Source of the DNA: Pilasporangium apinafurcum
Taxonomy: Eukaryota; Oomycota; Peronosporomycetes; Pythiales; Pythiaceae
DNA: 64,000 nucleotides
Reading direction: 5' to 3'
NCBI GenBank assembly: GCA_001600495.1
Contig: BCKE01000063.1
Span: forward strand, 163,165 to 227,164
Shown here: piece after piece, positions 1-14,400 of the stretch
Layout: the number at the start of each line of letters is the position of its first letter
How positions within the stretch are numbered: position 1 is the first letter of the stretch
The notes under the pieces: generated by a model
Told to the model about the DNA's origin: nothing
Databases searched by the model: none
What the model saw: only the letters and a program-made list of their open reading frames with translations
Translations under genes and position numbers: made by a program

Positions 1-3000
1 AATCCCACAGAGAAATACGAATTTGGCTACGATTTTGTCTACGGCTGCGACACGGAACAGGAAAAAGTCTTTCATGACATTGGTGTCCCGATCCTTGATC
101 GCGCGTTTGGTGGGTACAATGGCACTATCTTCGCGTATGGACAGACAGGAAGTGGCAAGACCTTCAGTATGAGCGGTGTTGCGGGATCCGAGGTCCTTGA
201 AGGACTCATTCCACGCATGAACAAGGCGATTTTCGAGCGGATCAAAGCAGACAGGCAAGCGAATCCGCATAAACTCTACCTTGTGGAGTGCTCGTTCTTT
301 GAGATCTACAACGAGATCATCTACGACCTACTGGACGCGAGTGGCAACAAGAAACAGAGCAAAGGGGGTTTAGAGATCAAAGAGCACTCCGTACTGGGTA
401 TTTACGTGAAAGACCTCCAAGAGCGGGTCGTTGAAAGCCGAGATGAAGTGATTGACCTCATGACCCAAGGTGCAGGCGCCCGCACCGTTGGCTATACACA
501 GATGAACGCTGAGAGTTCGCGGTCACACTCGATTTTTGTGATTAAGATTCACCAGAAGGATGCCACGGACGAAAGCAAAAACATCTTCGCAAAGATTAAT
601 TTAGTTGATTTAGCTGGTAGTGAGCGTGCTGCTTCAACAGGTGCACAAGGTGACCGACTGAAAGAAGGTGCAAATATCAACAAGAGTCTGAGTGCGTTGG
701 GAAATGTCATCAATGCGCTCGTTGAAGCCTCTCGGACGGGCAAGAAAGTGTTTATTCCCTACAGAAATTCCAAACTCACGCGCGTGTTGCAAGAATCGCT
801 GGGCGGAAACAGTCTTTGCTCGATGTTGGCGACGCTTTCGCCGGCAAACATCAACTTTGCTGAGACGCTGAGCACACTAAAATATGCGAGTCGCGCCAAG
901 TCAATCAAAGTAAACGCCAAAAAGAACGAGGCATCGAGTCAGATCAGTCAGCTGAACGATGAGATTGCTGCTCTCAAGAAGAAACTGATGGAGCAAACGT
1001 CGGCAACGCTCGGATTGGATCCAAAGGAAAAAGAAGAAATTGTTAAGCAATACGAGAAGCAGATTCAGGAGATGGATCGTGTACGACTGCAGACCTGGGA
1101 GGACAAAGCGCGACTTTCAAAACAACATGAACTCGAGCGGAAGCGCTTGGCGAAGGAAAAAGCGCTTGCCGATCAGAAAATTCGAGACGAACGCACGCGA
1201 AAATGGAAATTGCTCGAAGAGAAAGGCGATGTGGAGCTGTTGATGCGGGCATTAAGGGATTTGGATGGACCTAGCGGGACTAGTGCTATTGGTTTGAGAT
1301 TAGAAGAGCAGTGGTTAGAGCGAGCGCAGAAGATGAAGGCACTGGAAACGGATGCGAAAGACCACCGGACGCTCATTCTTGTGTTTAAAGACTCGCTTTA
1401 CAAAGATGCGGAGCAATGGGCAAAGCGCTTCCAACTGGATGGTAAAGCTGGTGATGGTGGTGGAGGTACTAGTTGTAATCGTAGGGATGACTCAGCGGCA
1501 GTACACATGACTGCCAGTCAATTGTGTAGTAAACTGCAAAATATTCAGCAGGAAAGCACGCAGTTGCTGCAAATCGAAAATCAATTGATTGTTGAAGGTA
1601 GCACATTGGCAAACGATATAATGAGTGAGCTACTACAATTTAAAGAGCAGCGTGCAATGATCAAGGCCAATCATACAAATAAACCGTCGACTTCAGCTCC
1701 AACCACAGGAGGTAATAAAATGGCGGTGAAAGAGGAGGAGCAGTTACTAGAAGAGCGTGAAAAAGGACTTTCCATGACGCTGATGATGGTACAAGCCCAA
1801 CGCGCAAAGCTGGTCAGTTCGATAAAGCGCGAACGGATGAAAATTTTTGACTTCCAAGTGATTACAACGCAGTTTGCCGCATACATCGACCAGCAGACCG
1901 CGAATCTGCAATCAGCGGAGGAAAATGGCAGCTCAGAGAAGGTAGCGAAGATCGGGATGTGGCGAAACGCCAAGGCGGCGCTATTGAATGTTGCCAACAC
2001 GTGGCGAACTGCTTGTCCATCCGAAACAGCAGTAGAAATTTCAACACCATTATTACCAGCTGTGACGTATACGTCAAAGGGAGAGACGAGACCACTTGGA
2101 ATCGAATCCAAATCGGTCTCAGACGAATGTTTGCTGATGTCTTCGAAGAAATCGGACGCCAAGTTTGTGCGGATGAACAGTCCACATTTCTGGCTGCCGG
2201 AGGAGCAAGACAAATCACCAGCGTTGATAATCGATTTCGAACTCCCAAGATTCTTTGATTCAATCATGATCGTTGGTGGAATGTTTAACGGGTCCACTAC
2301 TTTCCCATACACACCCAGTGGAGGTGCAAGTATTTCCAGCTTAAATGGACAGGTAAATCCCAATCGCCCACGAAGTCCAAATGACGCTGTTACTGCAGGA
2401 ACATCATTGCCTCCACAGTCTTTATTTGTGCTCAAATCAGCAAGTGAATTGCAGGCAGAACTACATAAATACAAACTGGCGGAAATCACCGGTGACTACG
2501 AGACAACCTATGCGATTTTGAGCAACGTCATGTCCTGGGTTGACTTGTTGAAGACGGCAGTTGTGCCCGCGAAACTGTTTGCGCGGCCTCCCGTGCGCTT
2601 TCTGCACGACGTCATCTCGATGGCCATCCATAACACAAAATTCGCCGACGATTTGTTCTCTCCCACTGAAAAAGATTATACACAACTCACATCCAAAACC
2701 GAGCGTGCGGATTACTTGACCAAGATCCTCGATTTCGTCCAGGAACATTACAAACAGAAGAAAGACCGTGGCGAATGCGACTATAGCGTCGTGATTGCTG
2801 CAACGGCATTTAATATCTTGACTGGAAAAGAAGCAACTGACACGCTCAAATTCCTTTCGTTCTTTGGTCTGGCAGCTATGGAACATGCAATGCTACACCC
2901 GCTGTCTACTATTACACCTTCTTCGGTCATATCTCCAAGTCAAACCCCAGTGACTACCACTGGAATCAATCAAGAAACCATCACTGCAGTGGCAAGTCCT

Positions 3001-5285
3001 CGTTCTTCCGAAGAGACTAGCAAACAAAATCCAGTTGATCAGAATATTACGAAACCGACCGAGCCAGCAGTAACAAATGTGGAGCAGCAACAGTCTCAAC
3101 TCCACTCGTGCTATGTGAAGAAACTACGTGTCGCAACGAGTTTTAACGGGAAAGATTGGACAGCATTGGGCGATTTCGAGGCCAACAGCGACGCCACAAC
3201 AATCAATTCCATCATGTTACGCAGTGGGGCCGTTGGAAGGTTCTTGCGACTCACGTGCATGGAATGGGCGGAGCTACCACTCTTTCAAGTCGAAGTCTTT
3301 GGACGCGAAGCTAGTGAGAGCAACGAGTTAGCGAAATCTATGGAGATGCTTGGGGCAAAGGCAACAGATTTTCTGCAACAATTACTCAATACAGCGTCGT
3401 TGCTTCTCGACGAAGCAAAAGCATTGTGGGAGAAAGCTAAAGATGTTGATCGTGAGAAGCAGGAGGAAATGACGAATCTCGTGGCCGAACTTTCACGCTT
3501 GAAACAACAAAACACAGGGCTGGAGAAGCAAGTAAAGGATTTACAACATCATCAGGCGCAATTACAGCTTCATTTAGATCAAGAAACCAAAAAAATCCAG
3601 GAAGAGCAGGATAAAAGCATGAAACTCACCACGGAAACGCAGCAAATAGTGTGTCAGCTTGAGGAAATGAAGAAGCAACGTGATGCAGTCGAAGCAAAAG
3701 TGAGTGAACAGGTCCACACGATCACAACCATCACACTCCAGCAATCAGAACAGCAAAAAACAATCGAGTCCCTTCAACAATCGAAACGTGATTTGGAGGA
3801 GCTCTGTACAAACCTTCGAAACCAGCTACAGAATAAAGACCAACAGGAAGGTCACAATGAGTCCAAGATTGCCAGCATTTACGGTGAGCTGATGGCAGCG
3901 AATGTGCAGATTGATGAGCTGAAGCGCCAGTTGGAGACCTCGGAGCAAATGCGAAAAGAACAGGAAACGCTGCGCGAGAGTTTGCATGCGCAATTGCAGC
4001 AACAGCGAAGTTCAATGGCTGAGAAAGAGACAAGATTAGAGCAGGTAATCAAACAGAAGCAACAAGATGCAGATCAAGCGCTACTTGGCATAAAAATGGA
4101 GAACGAACGGCTTCGCCGAGAGGTGGATCGCGGTATCGCAGCCGAAAAAATACATCAGACAAACAACAACGACTTGGTTGAACAGGTGAAGACTCTAAAG
4201 GACGAGATCGACGAGTGGAAACAAAAGCTGAAAACTGCTGAGGCTAAAAGCGCAGCCCTGGCCACGCCTGAGTATGATTCGCCTGCAAATAGCAACAACC
4301 GGAACGCCGAGGAACAACAAGAAAAGCTGTTGCTGGAAGCGCAGACCCGTGAATTGCGTTGTCTCGCGGAAATAGACAAGATGGAGACCAAATTGCATGT
4401 CTGCGAAGAAAATTTGAAGCAAGCCGAGCAGAAACTCGTAAAATCCGAGAAAGAGCATCAGGTGCTAAAGCAGCGTATTGCGGAGCTGGAAGATATTGAA
4501 GAAGAGCTGCAACTGCAATTGCAAGTCGTGATCGACGAACGCGATTCTGCGCGGCAAAAAGAGGAGCAACTTTTTGCCGAGAACAACGAAAAAGAGCAGG
4601 AAATTGAGCGCATACGTGACGGCTACGGTGCGTACCATTGATTGTCTCATTTGGTTGAGTAAATGGAATGACCTTTACCTGATTTTTTTGTTTGCATCTG
4701 TCATGTAGTGTGGGTAACAGATCGGATGAACTCGAAAGAAGACGAGCTGAGCGAGTTACAGGAACAACTGGAGAAATATCAATCGCTATTGGAAATTACG
4801 ACGAAGAAGAAAAACTCACTGAGCGCTGATCCATCGACCATTAACCTAATGAAGGTTTACACGCATGTCCTTGGTATGATTACACTTTTAATTATCGGTA
4901 TATTTCACGACATGAGGCAACCTGATTTTGACTTTACTCTTGATTCGTAGGTTCGCAAACAAGTGAGGAGCCTGGAACGGCCGAAGAAATGTTGCGTAAA
5001 CTGGCGGAATGGTTTGAGCGGTCGTCACCTCATTCTTCAGAAGCTCTAGTTGCTAACAAGGCGAACCACAAAGCATCCGTACAACTGTCCAATGGGCTAG
5101 CAGCACCATCTCCATCTTCTGACGAGCAGAAAAAGGTGAAATCGACACCGTCAATAGAGAGAATAGGAACGCGTAGCCGCATATCTGCTGATGGTACGGA
5201 CGTAAAAGACGGGGAAGTGGACTATGACGATGACTTTGACGTGGACGAGAGTGATAGTAGGAAGAAATTGGCTGTCAACACGTAG
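1..5285 (+). CDS. Kinesin heavy chain-like protein with discoidin-like and IFT54-like domains (5' partial)
   Basis: The frame is open from base 1, so the start lies outside the window; 1708 residues are visible. Exons: 1-4627, 4709-4873, 4951-5285. Introns of 81 and 77 nt (donors GTGCGT and GTATGA, acceptors TAG) keep the phase; an in-frame alternative acceptor ends at 4720. The motor is plain: P-loop GQTGSGKT, switch I NAESSRSH, switch II LVDLAGSE, then a coiled coil. Around visible residues 715-760 and 1034-1102 are two halves of an F5/8-type (discoidin-like) beta sandwich. Between them, at about 835-965, a helical stretch with PPVRFLHDVI resembles the N-terminal tubulin-binding calponin-homology-like domain of IFT54/TRAF3IP1. 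A long coiled coil (about 1105-1550) and an acidic tail DYDDDFDVDESD follow. Expected role: microtubule motor, possibly ciliary. Motor call very sure; IFT54 resemblance is my inference from memory of the family. Confidence 0.93.
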
Positions 5286-5412
5286 TTTGGGGTGCCGCAC
5301 ATAAGCAGCAGTGATATACAATGCAGCGCTCTGCCATATTTATCAAATAACAACAAAATCATTTTTTTACATACTTTCATGTATACATCCATACCTTTTG
5401 TATGGAATTATC

Positions 5413-8400
5413 TCATTCTTCCCATCCAAGTTGATTCGCAGCGACACTGTCACCATCGGCGTCGATCTCTTGGCAGTTATAGATCGCATACAGCAATTTG
5501 TCGCGGAGCACCTGTTCACATGAATAGATCGGTAGTTCTACTGAGAAGAAACACGTGTGTGCAATTGGAAGGTAAAGATCAGCGCTTCGACCAGGCTGCT
5601 GCTTTGAAAACGACTGCAATTTGAACAGTTGAGGGAACTCCTTCTCATTCGCCGGCAGCCGTGAGCGTCCCCACACAAACCGTAAAAATGCGCTCCGTTC
5701 ATCGTGTGAGAAGTTACGCAGAACTTGCCAGAACCACACGATATGTTCGTCGCTGGCATTGCAACTCGAGTATTCAGTACATCTCTGCAGTAAATCCACA
5801 TCTATCTCAGGCGATCCGCAGACGAGTTGCTCCAGTTCAGACCCGCAAAAGCACGACAACAGTTTTGCCGGCACGACCTTCGCAAGCCCACGAAAAACTG
5901 CAGCAATTTGATCGTCAAACTCTTGCAAGCGATAGCGTTCGACTAGATCGGCGTACTCGCATCGCGTCGCAAAAGTGACCGGAATTGATGCACCCCCAGC
6001 TTTCAGCTCGACGACACGATTGTCAGCCGACAGTGTCGTAAATGTCTCCATCACTACATCTTCAAACATCTCGTCCGTCACGCCTAACTGGTCGATCGTG
6101 CGCATTTTCTGCATCGAATTCACAATCATTGTATCCATAGCCGCTAAATCTTCTACTGTCACGCATTCCCCAACCAATTTCTTCCATACTAGTAGCGCAA
6201 TATGCAACGGTAGATAGTGCTTACTCCGAATCGAAGCACCCAATAGTTTCCCCAGAAACTCGTACATCTGCAGCAGCATTGGCTGCGTTGCCCCGGGATT
6301 CAATATCCATTTTTCACGGCCAATACCAACGTTGTGTTGTGCGTTCGATGTTGTCAGCAGCAATGGCAACTGGCCACTTTGAAGCTCTTCGCAGTACTGC
6401 GCAAACGTTTCTCTGTATGGTCCCCCTGCATCCTGTGCGTTTTCGCCCAGAAATTGGACATGGTAAATGTTCTCTGCCCGTCGAAAATGTCCGCCATCCA
6501 GTGTGTTCAACTGCCTGAACGCTTGAGAAAAAAGTGTGTACCTTCCCTCCAGATCAACTTTTCCTGTAGCACGATGCCGCATCGCTTTCACGCGGTTCAG
6601 CGTGAGTTCAAACGCCACAGCACTATCGTTTGTGCGCCCGATGGCATCTTCCCACACTGCACGCTTCACGAGGTAAAACATCCGGAAGCGGTGCTCTGCC
6701 ATCAACTGATGAAGGAGAACTTGGTTGCCGTTTTCTGCGAGGCTAGTGGTGGTACCAACTGATGGAGAACGGAAGCCAACGTACGGCAGCACACGGTGGA
6801 TAAGAGCGTTGAACTCTTGCAGGACCTTAAAGCGCCGTGCAAGGCGATCGTGAGCATCTCCAGCTCTCGTCAGTGCACGGATGGTTAACTCCTCTTTCCC
6901 GTCTGAAATGGAAGATCCAACTACTTGAGCTGTGGTAATTTCCATGAGCACCGGCCACCGCAACATTTCTTCTTCGTCTGGTGCTATTTCGCCCCAAGTG
7001 ACGCGCAGCAGCTGATTTACGGTGAGCTGCTTTGTTTGAGCGATTTTATTGACATACTTAACCAGTTGCTGGTCGTGACGAGACAAAAATCCATTCGAAC
7101 CTTCTGCAAGCCGAATTGTATTGGCATGGAAGCGTCGACGGCCAATAGATTCCAAGGAGAAATGTGGGATCACAAAGAACTTGTACCCCCAATATTGTAT
7201 CTCGTCTTTCTTTGATTGATCATGCGATGAAAAGAACGGAGAAGAACCCTCTTGGTTCCTTTTCGCTGCTACGATGTCTGGGATGCAACCGTCATCCCAT
7301 ACGTCCTCATCCTGGCGTCTACTGTCGTCAGCAGCTGAAGCTGGCGAAGCGACGCAAATTCTTCCGATTTGGTCGTTGCCGCTGGCGTCGTTCGCCACCA
7401 TTCCCGATCCTTCATCCAGCTTCCACCAGCCAACCACACGTGGCGTAAATTCTTGAACTTTGTGTCGATACACTACCGGCTCCCATTTGGTGACACCATA
7501 ATCAAAGATCTCAAACTGAATATCTGTTTCAGAAATGCCACACGCCTCCAGAACTGACACGGTTTGCATCTCCTCCGCTTGGTATTTCGGTATGTGTCTA
7601 AATGGTCTTTGTCCAAAGTTCCACGCAATTGCTTGCGCACCCTGATGCCCAAGGCTCGCGGCGGGAGCAAATCCACCCTGGTGAACGGCATCAATCACAG
7701 AAAATGTATTGGATTCAGCTCTAGTCGATGAATGGTGCCGAGGTGAAAACGGCGAAGATAATGCCGAATCTGACCGTCGAATAGGGCTTTTTGGGCTTGA
7801 AATTTGAGTTCCACCTCTTCTGGGTGTCAATGGTCGTTCACTTAACAGCCAATTGACAGCCGTAGACACGTCTGCAGCACCAGACGCAGCTACAGATTCT
7901 TCTGATACTTGACGAGAAAATCCAATTGAGAACATCTCTTCCACAAGTTTATCAAAGCCATTTACGTGATCATCAGACGTCGCACTTTGATCAAATCTAT
8001 CATTATAAGCTGCAGTCGTGCTGTGTAAGTCCGTGGTCGCGACCAGCTCGCCGTTGATATAGAACAGCATATTTAACGTCTTGCGTTCGAATGCACAACC
8101 AATGATGTCACCATTACGGGAGAATATATCACTGAAAAAAGTACCACCACCGCTCGCGCGCGGACTGGCTATCCCGGTATTGTCATCAGCCTGACCCGCA
8201 GGTGCCTTATTTATCGTCCCCGCAAAATGGCTTAAACGCTGAGCTGGTTCAATACCAAACGAATGCGGGTCTTCACCGACCATTATGTCACGACCGCTGA
8301 GCTTCGCATGCTTCCAAATCCACCCAATCGACATTTTACCAGTCGTTAATGCATGAGCCTCAAAATACACGACATCATCCAACCTCGATGCTTCAGTTGG

Positions 8401-11400
8401 AGGCGACGTCGAAACAAAACCATTCAGTCTCACTGCTACCAAGTCTTTTCCAGTCCGGTTTGTTGTCACGAATTTTTTCATATGTGGTGGAACGACGAAT
8501 GCTCGTGATGGAGATCTTGGAGGAGACGGTGGTACTATCAATGGCGACAGAGCAGATTTTAATTGTCGTGGAGTTCCAGATTGCATGCTAGTGGGTCGAT
8601 TCCCTCTGTCTGCACCTTCCAAACCGTTAGCATGGCTGCGCACTTGTTCCATTTGAAGAGCGACATCCCATATTCGAACATCGCATAAATGACCATGAAG
8701 CGGTTTTAATTGAGAGGCAAAGTAATGTTCCCCAAACTGAATTGATGCCAGCGGTATATGTCGCAGTTGTTCCCGTTGTTTACATCGACTGGAATACGCT
8801 AACTGGCCATTTTGATACAACAACGCTTTCGAACCGCACCAAACGAATGCAACATGAATCCATTCGTCTACAACTGCCTTAGACATGTCAACGCTATCAT
8901 CCAAGGTTGTAGTCGATCCGTTCATAGAGAGCGAATCAGCATGTGCTGTGAGCACAAATTTCTTGTGGCGATCGATCGACACAACAAGGGAAAAGCGAGA
9001 ATCAGAACCGCTGATGCGAACTAATTCCATCCCCGCATCCCCGTCAAGACTATCTGGTAGTTGAATTGTATCTGAATCAATGTATAGCCAGAATTCGAGC
9101 GTGTAGTCATCACCGAAGTTGAGTTTGCTTGTCTCTGGGTCGAGATCCAATACAACTGCCGTCGAACCAGTCAATCCCACACTTCCACAGAAGTCAGTGA
9201 TCTGAGAGCTCAGATTGAGTGCGGACTGTGTTGTACTACCGGATTCGATTTCATATAAGAGGGAATCGCCATTAATAACCAGTGATGAGAAAGGTTGAAC
9301 GGTAAGACGAAGTGCCTGAATATCGTATCGTCCCTTCGCACCAAAGCGGTAAACATTTTCGTTTCCAGTAACCTCCCATCTGATACGTAAGGCAGATCCA
9401 GCGTCACCTTCCCATGCAACAACTTCGAGTACCGTACCAATGCTTCCTGCGCCACCATCTTCGTTTCCATACTCCCAATCGAGAGATCGAACGACATGAT
9501 CACCAGCACGAAGCAATGTGCCTCGTCTTGACGCTTCAGATGAGAATAAGTGAGGATGCTTATCTTCTTCTACATCGCCGTTGAGCCCAGTGAAAGTGAA
9601 CTTGGGGTCATTTTCACCCTGATTATCGTAAAAACGGATTTTATCGTCCGCTGGGAGCTTTGTGCGTTTGTCAAATCTGATTTCCAGTGCAATAGCTCCA
9701 GGTACATGAACAGTGTCGCGACTCGTCTTCTTGCCTTCAGTTAGAAAAGGGTGACGACTTTCCTTCGCGATCACATTCGACATGCGATTTTCACGGAAGT
9801 CCAACATCATCCCGACAGCGTCGACAAGCTGTGTGTACCAACTTCGATGAACGGGTGTTGGAAGTAATGCTATAGGTGAGCAGTACAACATGCGGAAGTC
9901 AATCTGATCAGTGGGATCTGTGACAACAACTGCAACACGAAATTTGTTTGCTTTTATGAGTAAATCCAATGCATGCCATGAAGATGCGCTTTCGCAACCG
10001 CTCTGTCCGCATATAACAGCGGCTAACATTCTGTTCTTCCTGACCACCAATATCCGTAGATTGAAGTTTAATTGGATTGACAGTACGTCGCCCTCGCGAA
10101 GTGGGCTTCCAATTGCTGCAATATCACTGAAGTGGTCATCTCCAACACAACTTTTTATGCCTGTATCACTCCACTGAATAAAAAATTTGGGTTGTTCACT
10201 ATCTGACACCCCTTCTGCGATACCAACCACGATAGTGCCAGTAAGTTTTTTGACACTAATCTCGAACTGATGAAGTCCAGCTGGGATCAACTCTTCACTT
10301 GCCCAGTATCGCGATCGGATCCGCTCATCAAGGCTACCCGAAATCGGCATTGAATATTGGTCGTCTGCGATCCTAACGTAATGTCCGCTGTCAATCGCAA
10401 GATCCAAAGCTAATGAGCATTGCACTAGAACTTGTAAGTACTGCGATTTCGACTCAACTCGCTCTTCTGTTTCGTATTGTGCACGAAGTTGGGCGTTTAG
10501 AATATCACGGACTCTCTCCACGACAAAGCACGGAAGCCTGTGAAAAGCTTTTAAGTTCTGAGTAAGATTGATCACAATCTGCAAAATATAGATCTTGATG
10601 CGTTGCGGAAATTCTTCGAGGCAGAACGCCAGTGTTTGGATCAACTCATATGAATATAGGAACTCATATATCTCATCACCTGGCAATAAGTGCGTTGCCA
10701 AGGATGATGCAATAGATAAAATCCAACAATACATTGCCAATAGCGCAACCGTTGTTTCCATAGTTTTCCCAGATGTTTCCACATTGATAAATGTATCATC
10801 TTCATCGAAGATTCCAATGGCGTATAATTTGAAACCCCAATCATTTTGGCTCGAATCAGAGTGGAAATACACTTCAAACGACTCCGCATCGATAATTAAA
10901 GGCTCTCGACCACCACAACCCGGCCAGGTTTCACTTCCTCCGCGTCCTCCATATTGAGTTTCGCCAAACGTTTCCGTTCGATTTGATCCTTGCTTGTAAA
11001 ATGCTATCCAGTCGCAACCTGATTCACTCTTGGACCGTGGATCAAATACAACCTTAATCTTCTTGGCCCCCGGTATCGATACAACCCAATATTCGTCCAT
11101 ATTATCGTGATATGGATGGGTACTTTCAAGAATTCGCATTGCTCCGCGGCCCTTAGGCAGGATTTGTGGGGCTGCTTGCAGTAGCTCAGTGCAGCGCATC
11201 AATAGTTGTTGTGCCGCAACTTGATTGGCTTTATCCAATATGCACTGCTCAAGTCTGCTGCCCAAGGCAGAAAGGAGATGGGATTCATTATCGTATCGAA
11301 GTTCTTGTTCCTCTTGCAAAAAGTAGTGTGAGAGCAGTAATAACACTTCTTCGACGCTCCCCAGTTCATCAAGACGAATAGGCTCATGCTGTAGTCGACA

Positions 11401-14400
11401 TGAAAAAAACTCTAAAATGGCTTCTCGAGCTGATTTTGTGGCCAGTGCGCGATGGCAATCATACGCAAAGCTATGGAATCGCTTTGTTTGCTCCTTTAAT
11501 CCTTCAAACGAAAACTGCGAATAGAAATGAGTCAATAACTCACGCTCCGGATTCGAGTCATCCATCTCGATAACGGTGTGAGACGATTCTAACTGTGCAT
11601 CATCAATACCCAATACCAAGAGATCTTCGCGTTTCATGAAGGAATCAGCCGACACAACATGTAGTTTTTCACCCGACCGATGCCAAATCCATCCCTCAAT
11701 ATCGTCACACACAAATTTCAACCATCCAGATTTGTGCTCCAGCACCACAAATTCATCTCCTACAGCTAGCTCTCGCACAACCTCAGCTGTATCGCTCCTG
11801 TCTTTGTAAACGTTTACGCCACCGCTCTCAATGACACGATATTTTCGCTGGTTTGATTGAATCCCGTCCGTCATTTCTCGCGCTTTGTTCCGCCAATATA
11901 TCAGGTCTCGCACTGGATCTTTCACCCACAGACACCGTGTGACTTCGTCTGCGTTAAGTGCTTTCTCAAATCCGTCAAACTCTTCTCCAAACGGAATTCG
12001 TTGATGAAGCATCTTTTCGTTCAGAATCTCAAACATATGATAAGACGTTTTGTTCAACTGTTCCAGGGAAAGAGTCAGCGGATAAACTGATGGGAATTCC
12101 GCATTGACTGTAAACTTCCATCCCCAATCGACATTCGATGCGTCTGTGCACCACAACAGCGTAAACGAATCGCTGGGGATGGTAAGAGGTGGTCTCTCAC
12201 CGACACCTGGCCAATTGGCAGCGTCACCGACCCCAGAGTATTGGTACGCTCCCCAACGATCTGTAAGTGACTTGTCCTTGAAAAAGCAAAGGTAATCGCA
12301 GCCAAGCTCCGTTTGACTTTGAGGATCAAATGTGACATGTAACATGGATGCACCACTGAACGTTACCGCCATATACTCCATCACAGAATTTGAGTAGGGA
12401 TGTTTAGATTCAAAGATTTGCGACTTTGGGGACGACCGTGTCGGTCTCCCATCGGTTGGTGCATTGGCAAGCTTCGTCAGTAACGGTAGCAGAGGCGCAA
12501 ATGAATGCACGATCTCCTTATTCTTTTCTAGCCCAAACAAAAGATTAAGTGACTTCAAGCATCGAGCCCTAATGTCGTTGAATGCGCTGACTACAATTGA
12601 CGGTGGAACTTCAGGTGGAAGAGTCAAAACTTCCTCGTATGCGTGAGCAGTGAGTTTAAATCCCCATTCGAGAGGAACATTTGACGAGCTTTCTGTATGA
12701 AACCGCACATCGACACTGGATGCAGTGATACGAAGCGGGGGAATATTCCCTGCACCAGGGAAATGGTCACCAAAATATTTCTCTTCGCCCCAGTATTCCT
12801 CTTCTGCCCCTGTTTTCTTATTGCGTTTAACGAATTGAATATAATCATTTGGTCCTGCCGTGTACGACATGTTGTCAAAATAAATGACGATCTCGTTGGC
12901 TCCAGCAAAGCTAAGCGGATATGTCATATCTTCGCCTCTCGAGTACGGATGCTCACTTTCCAACACCTCCACCATCTCGTTTCTCGTCGTTTTTGGCTTA
13001 AATATGCCATAATGGTGTGACGCTTCAACATTAAGCTGTAAAATGCGTTCATATGCTTGTCGCAGCTCTGATGCAGAGGAAATCATTCCACGTAGAAAAT
13101 GAGACAGTTCAACGTGCTTTTCATCATTTAAGTACATGACATCACCCACTGGGACATCAATCAGACGGGAGCGATCACAATCGAATAGAACTCGAGCTAC
13201 ACGAGTTTCATTTCGCAAGCAGAACTGTACTAAGAAACCGCTTTCAATCGATTCCTTGCCATCAATATTAACGCAGCATCTCACTCTTCCACCAATATAG
13301 ACTCCATCATATGTCCCACCAAAAAGAGCAAAAATTGCTAGCACATGCCCAATTGTCTCCGAAGGAAATAGGTCCATCGCCCTGTCCCATGACTTCACAG
13401 GTTCCATTGACGAATTTATCCAATAAACCAGGGCTTCTCTCCAGCTAAAATGTTCACTCATTCGGCGGGCAAGCGAAATGTATCCTGCGATGAGACTTGT
13501 TTCACTTTCCGACGATATTTGCAACTTCAGCATTCCATCAGCAAACTGTTCGTTTTCTTGCTGAAGGTTATTTCTTATGTCATGGAGTTCCCTTACTTCG
13601 TCATCATATTTTCGCCAGACATTTAAGGAGTTTGAAAGACACATCATCAGAAATTCCAAGAAAGTGCCGTTAATAGCCGGAAATGCTCGTGTAAATTGCG
13701 CGTTCATCACCTCTGGAGACAGATGAGCAGCCAAATCGGTCATCACTTTCATACTACCACAACGAACTTCCACGGACACAGTGTCGCTGAAGGCCAAAAA
13801 CATGAGATTTCCAATGTTTTCAGGAGTAGCAATCAAGTTTTGGCTGAAACTTGTCTCTGAGCATGTTCGAATCAATCCCAAAATATGTAAAGTTCTTTCG
13901 TTCGGTACGAGAACCGGTACATTTTCAGGTCCTGGGCACGTGGATTGGATTTCAGCAATTAAATCAGCCTCGGAACAAGCGTAGTTGAGCACTTTCGGCT
14001 GATTAATCCAGCATTTCGAAGCCTTGGCCATCAGAACACGACTCGGTGGTTCTCCGAAATAAAATGGATATGCATTTAGACAAGGACTCCAAATTGATGA
14101 CTCATTCTGCGACTCAACAATTGGGAATTCCGGTGAAGCAAGCAACCTAAATCCCCAGCCGCTAGTACTCCCCTCGTTATGAAAGTACACCCAAAATTGA
14201 TCGGAGAAAACTTCAATAGCATTTTGGACCGGCTTCTGGATGTCAATACCAGCATTGCGACGTCCACGGGATCGATTACTTTGAGCACCTGGAAAATTAC
14301 GCTCAGGATCATGATATTTCCCCGAGTATTCTCCTTCACCCCAACACTCATCAAAGCGTTCGTCCTTGTAAATCCGAACAAACCCGGTCGACTTGTCAAT

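Noticed and set aside
1671-2489. 272-codon open frame on the minus strand inside the kinesin gene
   Set aside because: It lies wholly antisense to the discoidin-like part of the kinesin, has no family motif, and mirrors the codon pattern of the sense gene.
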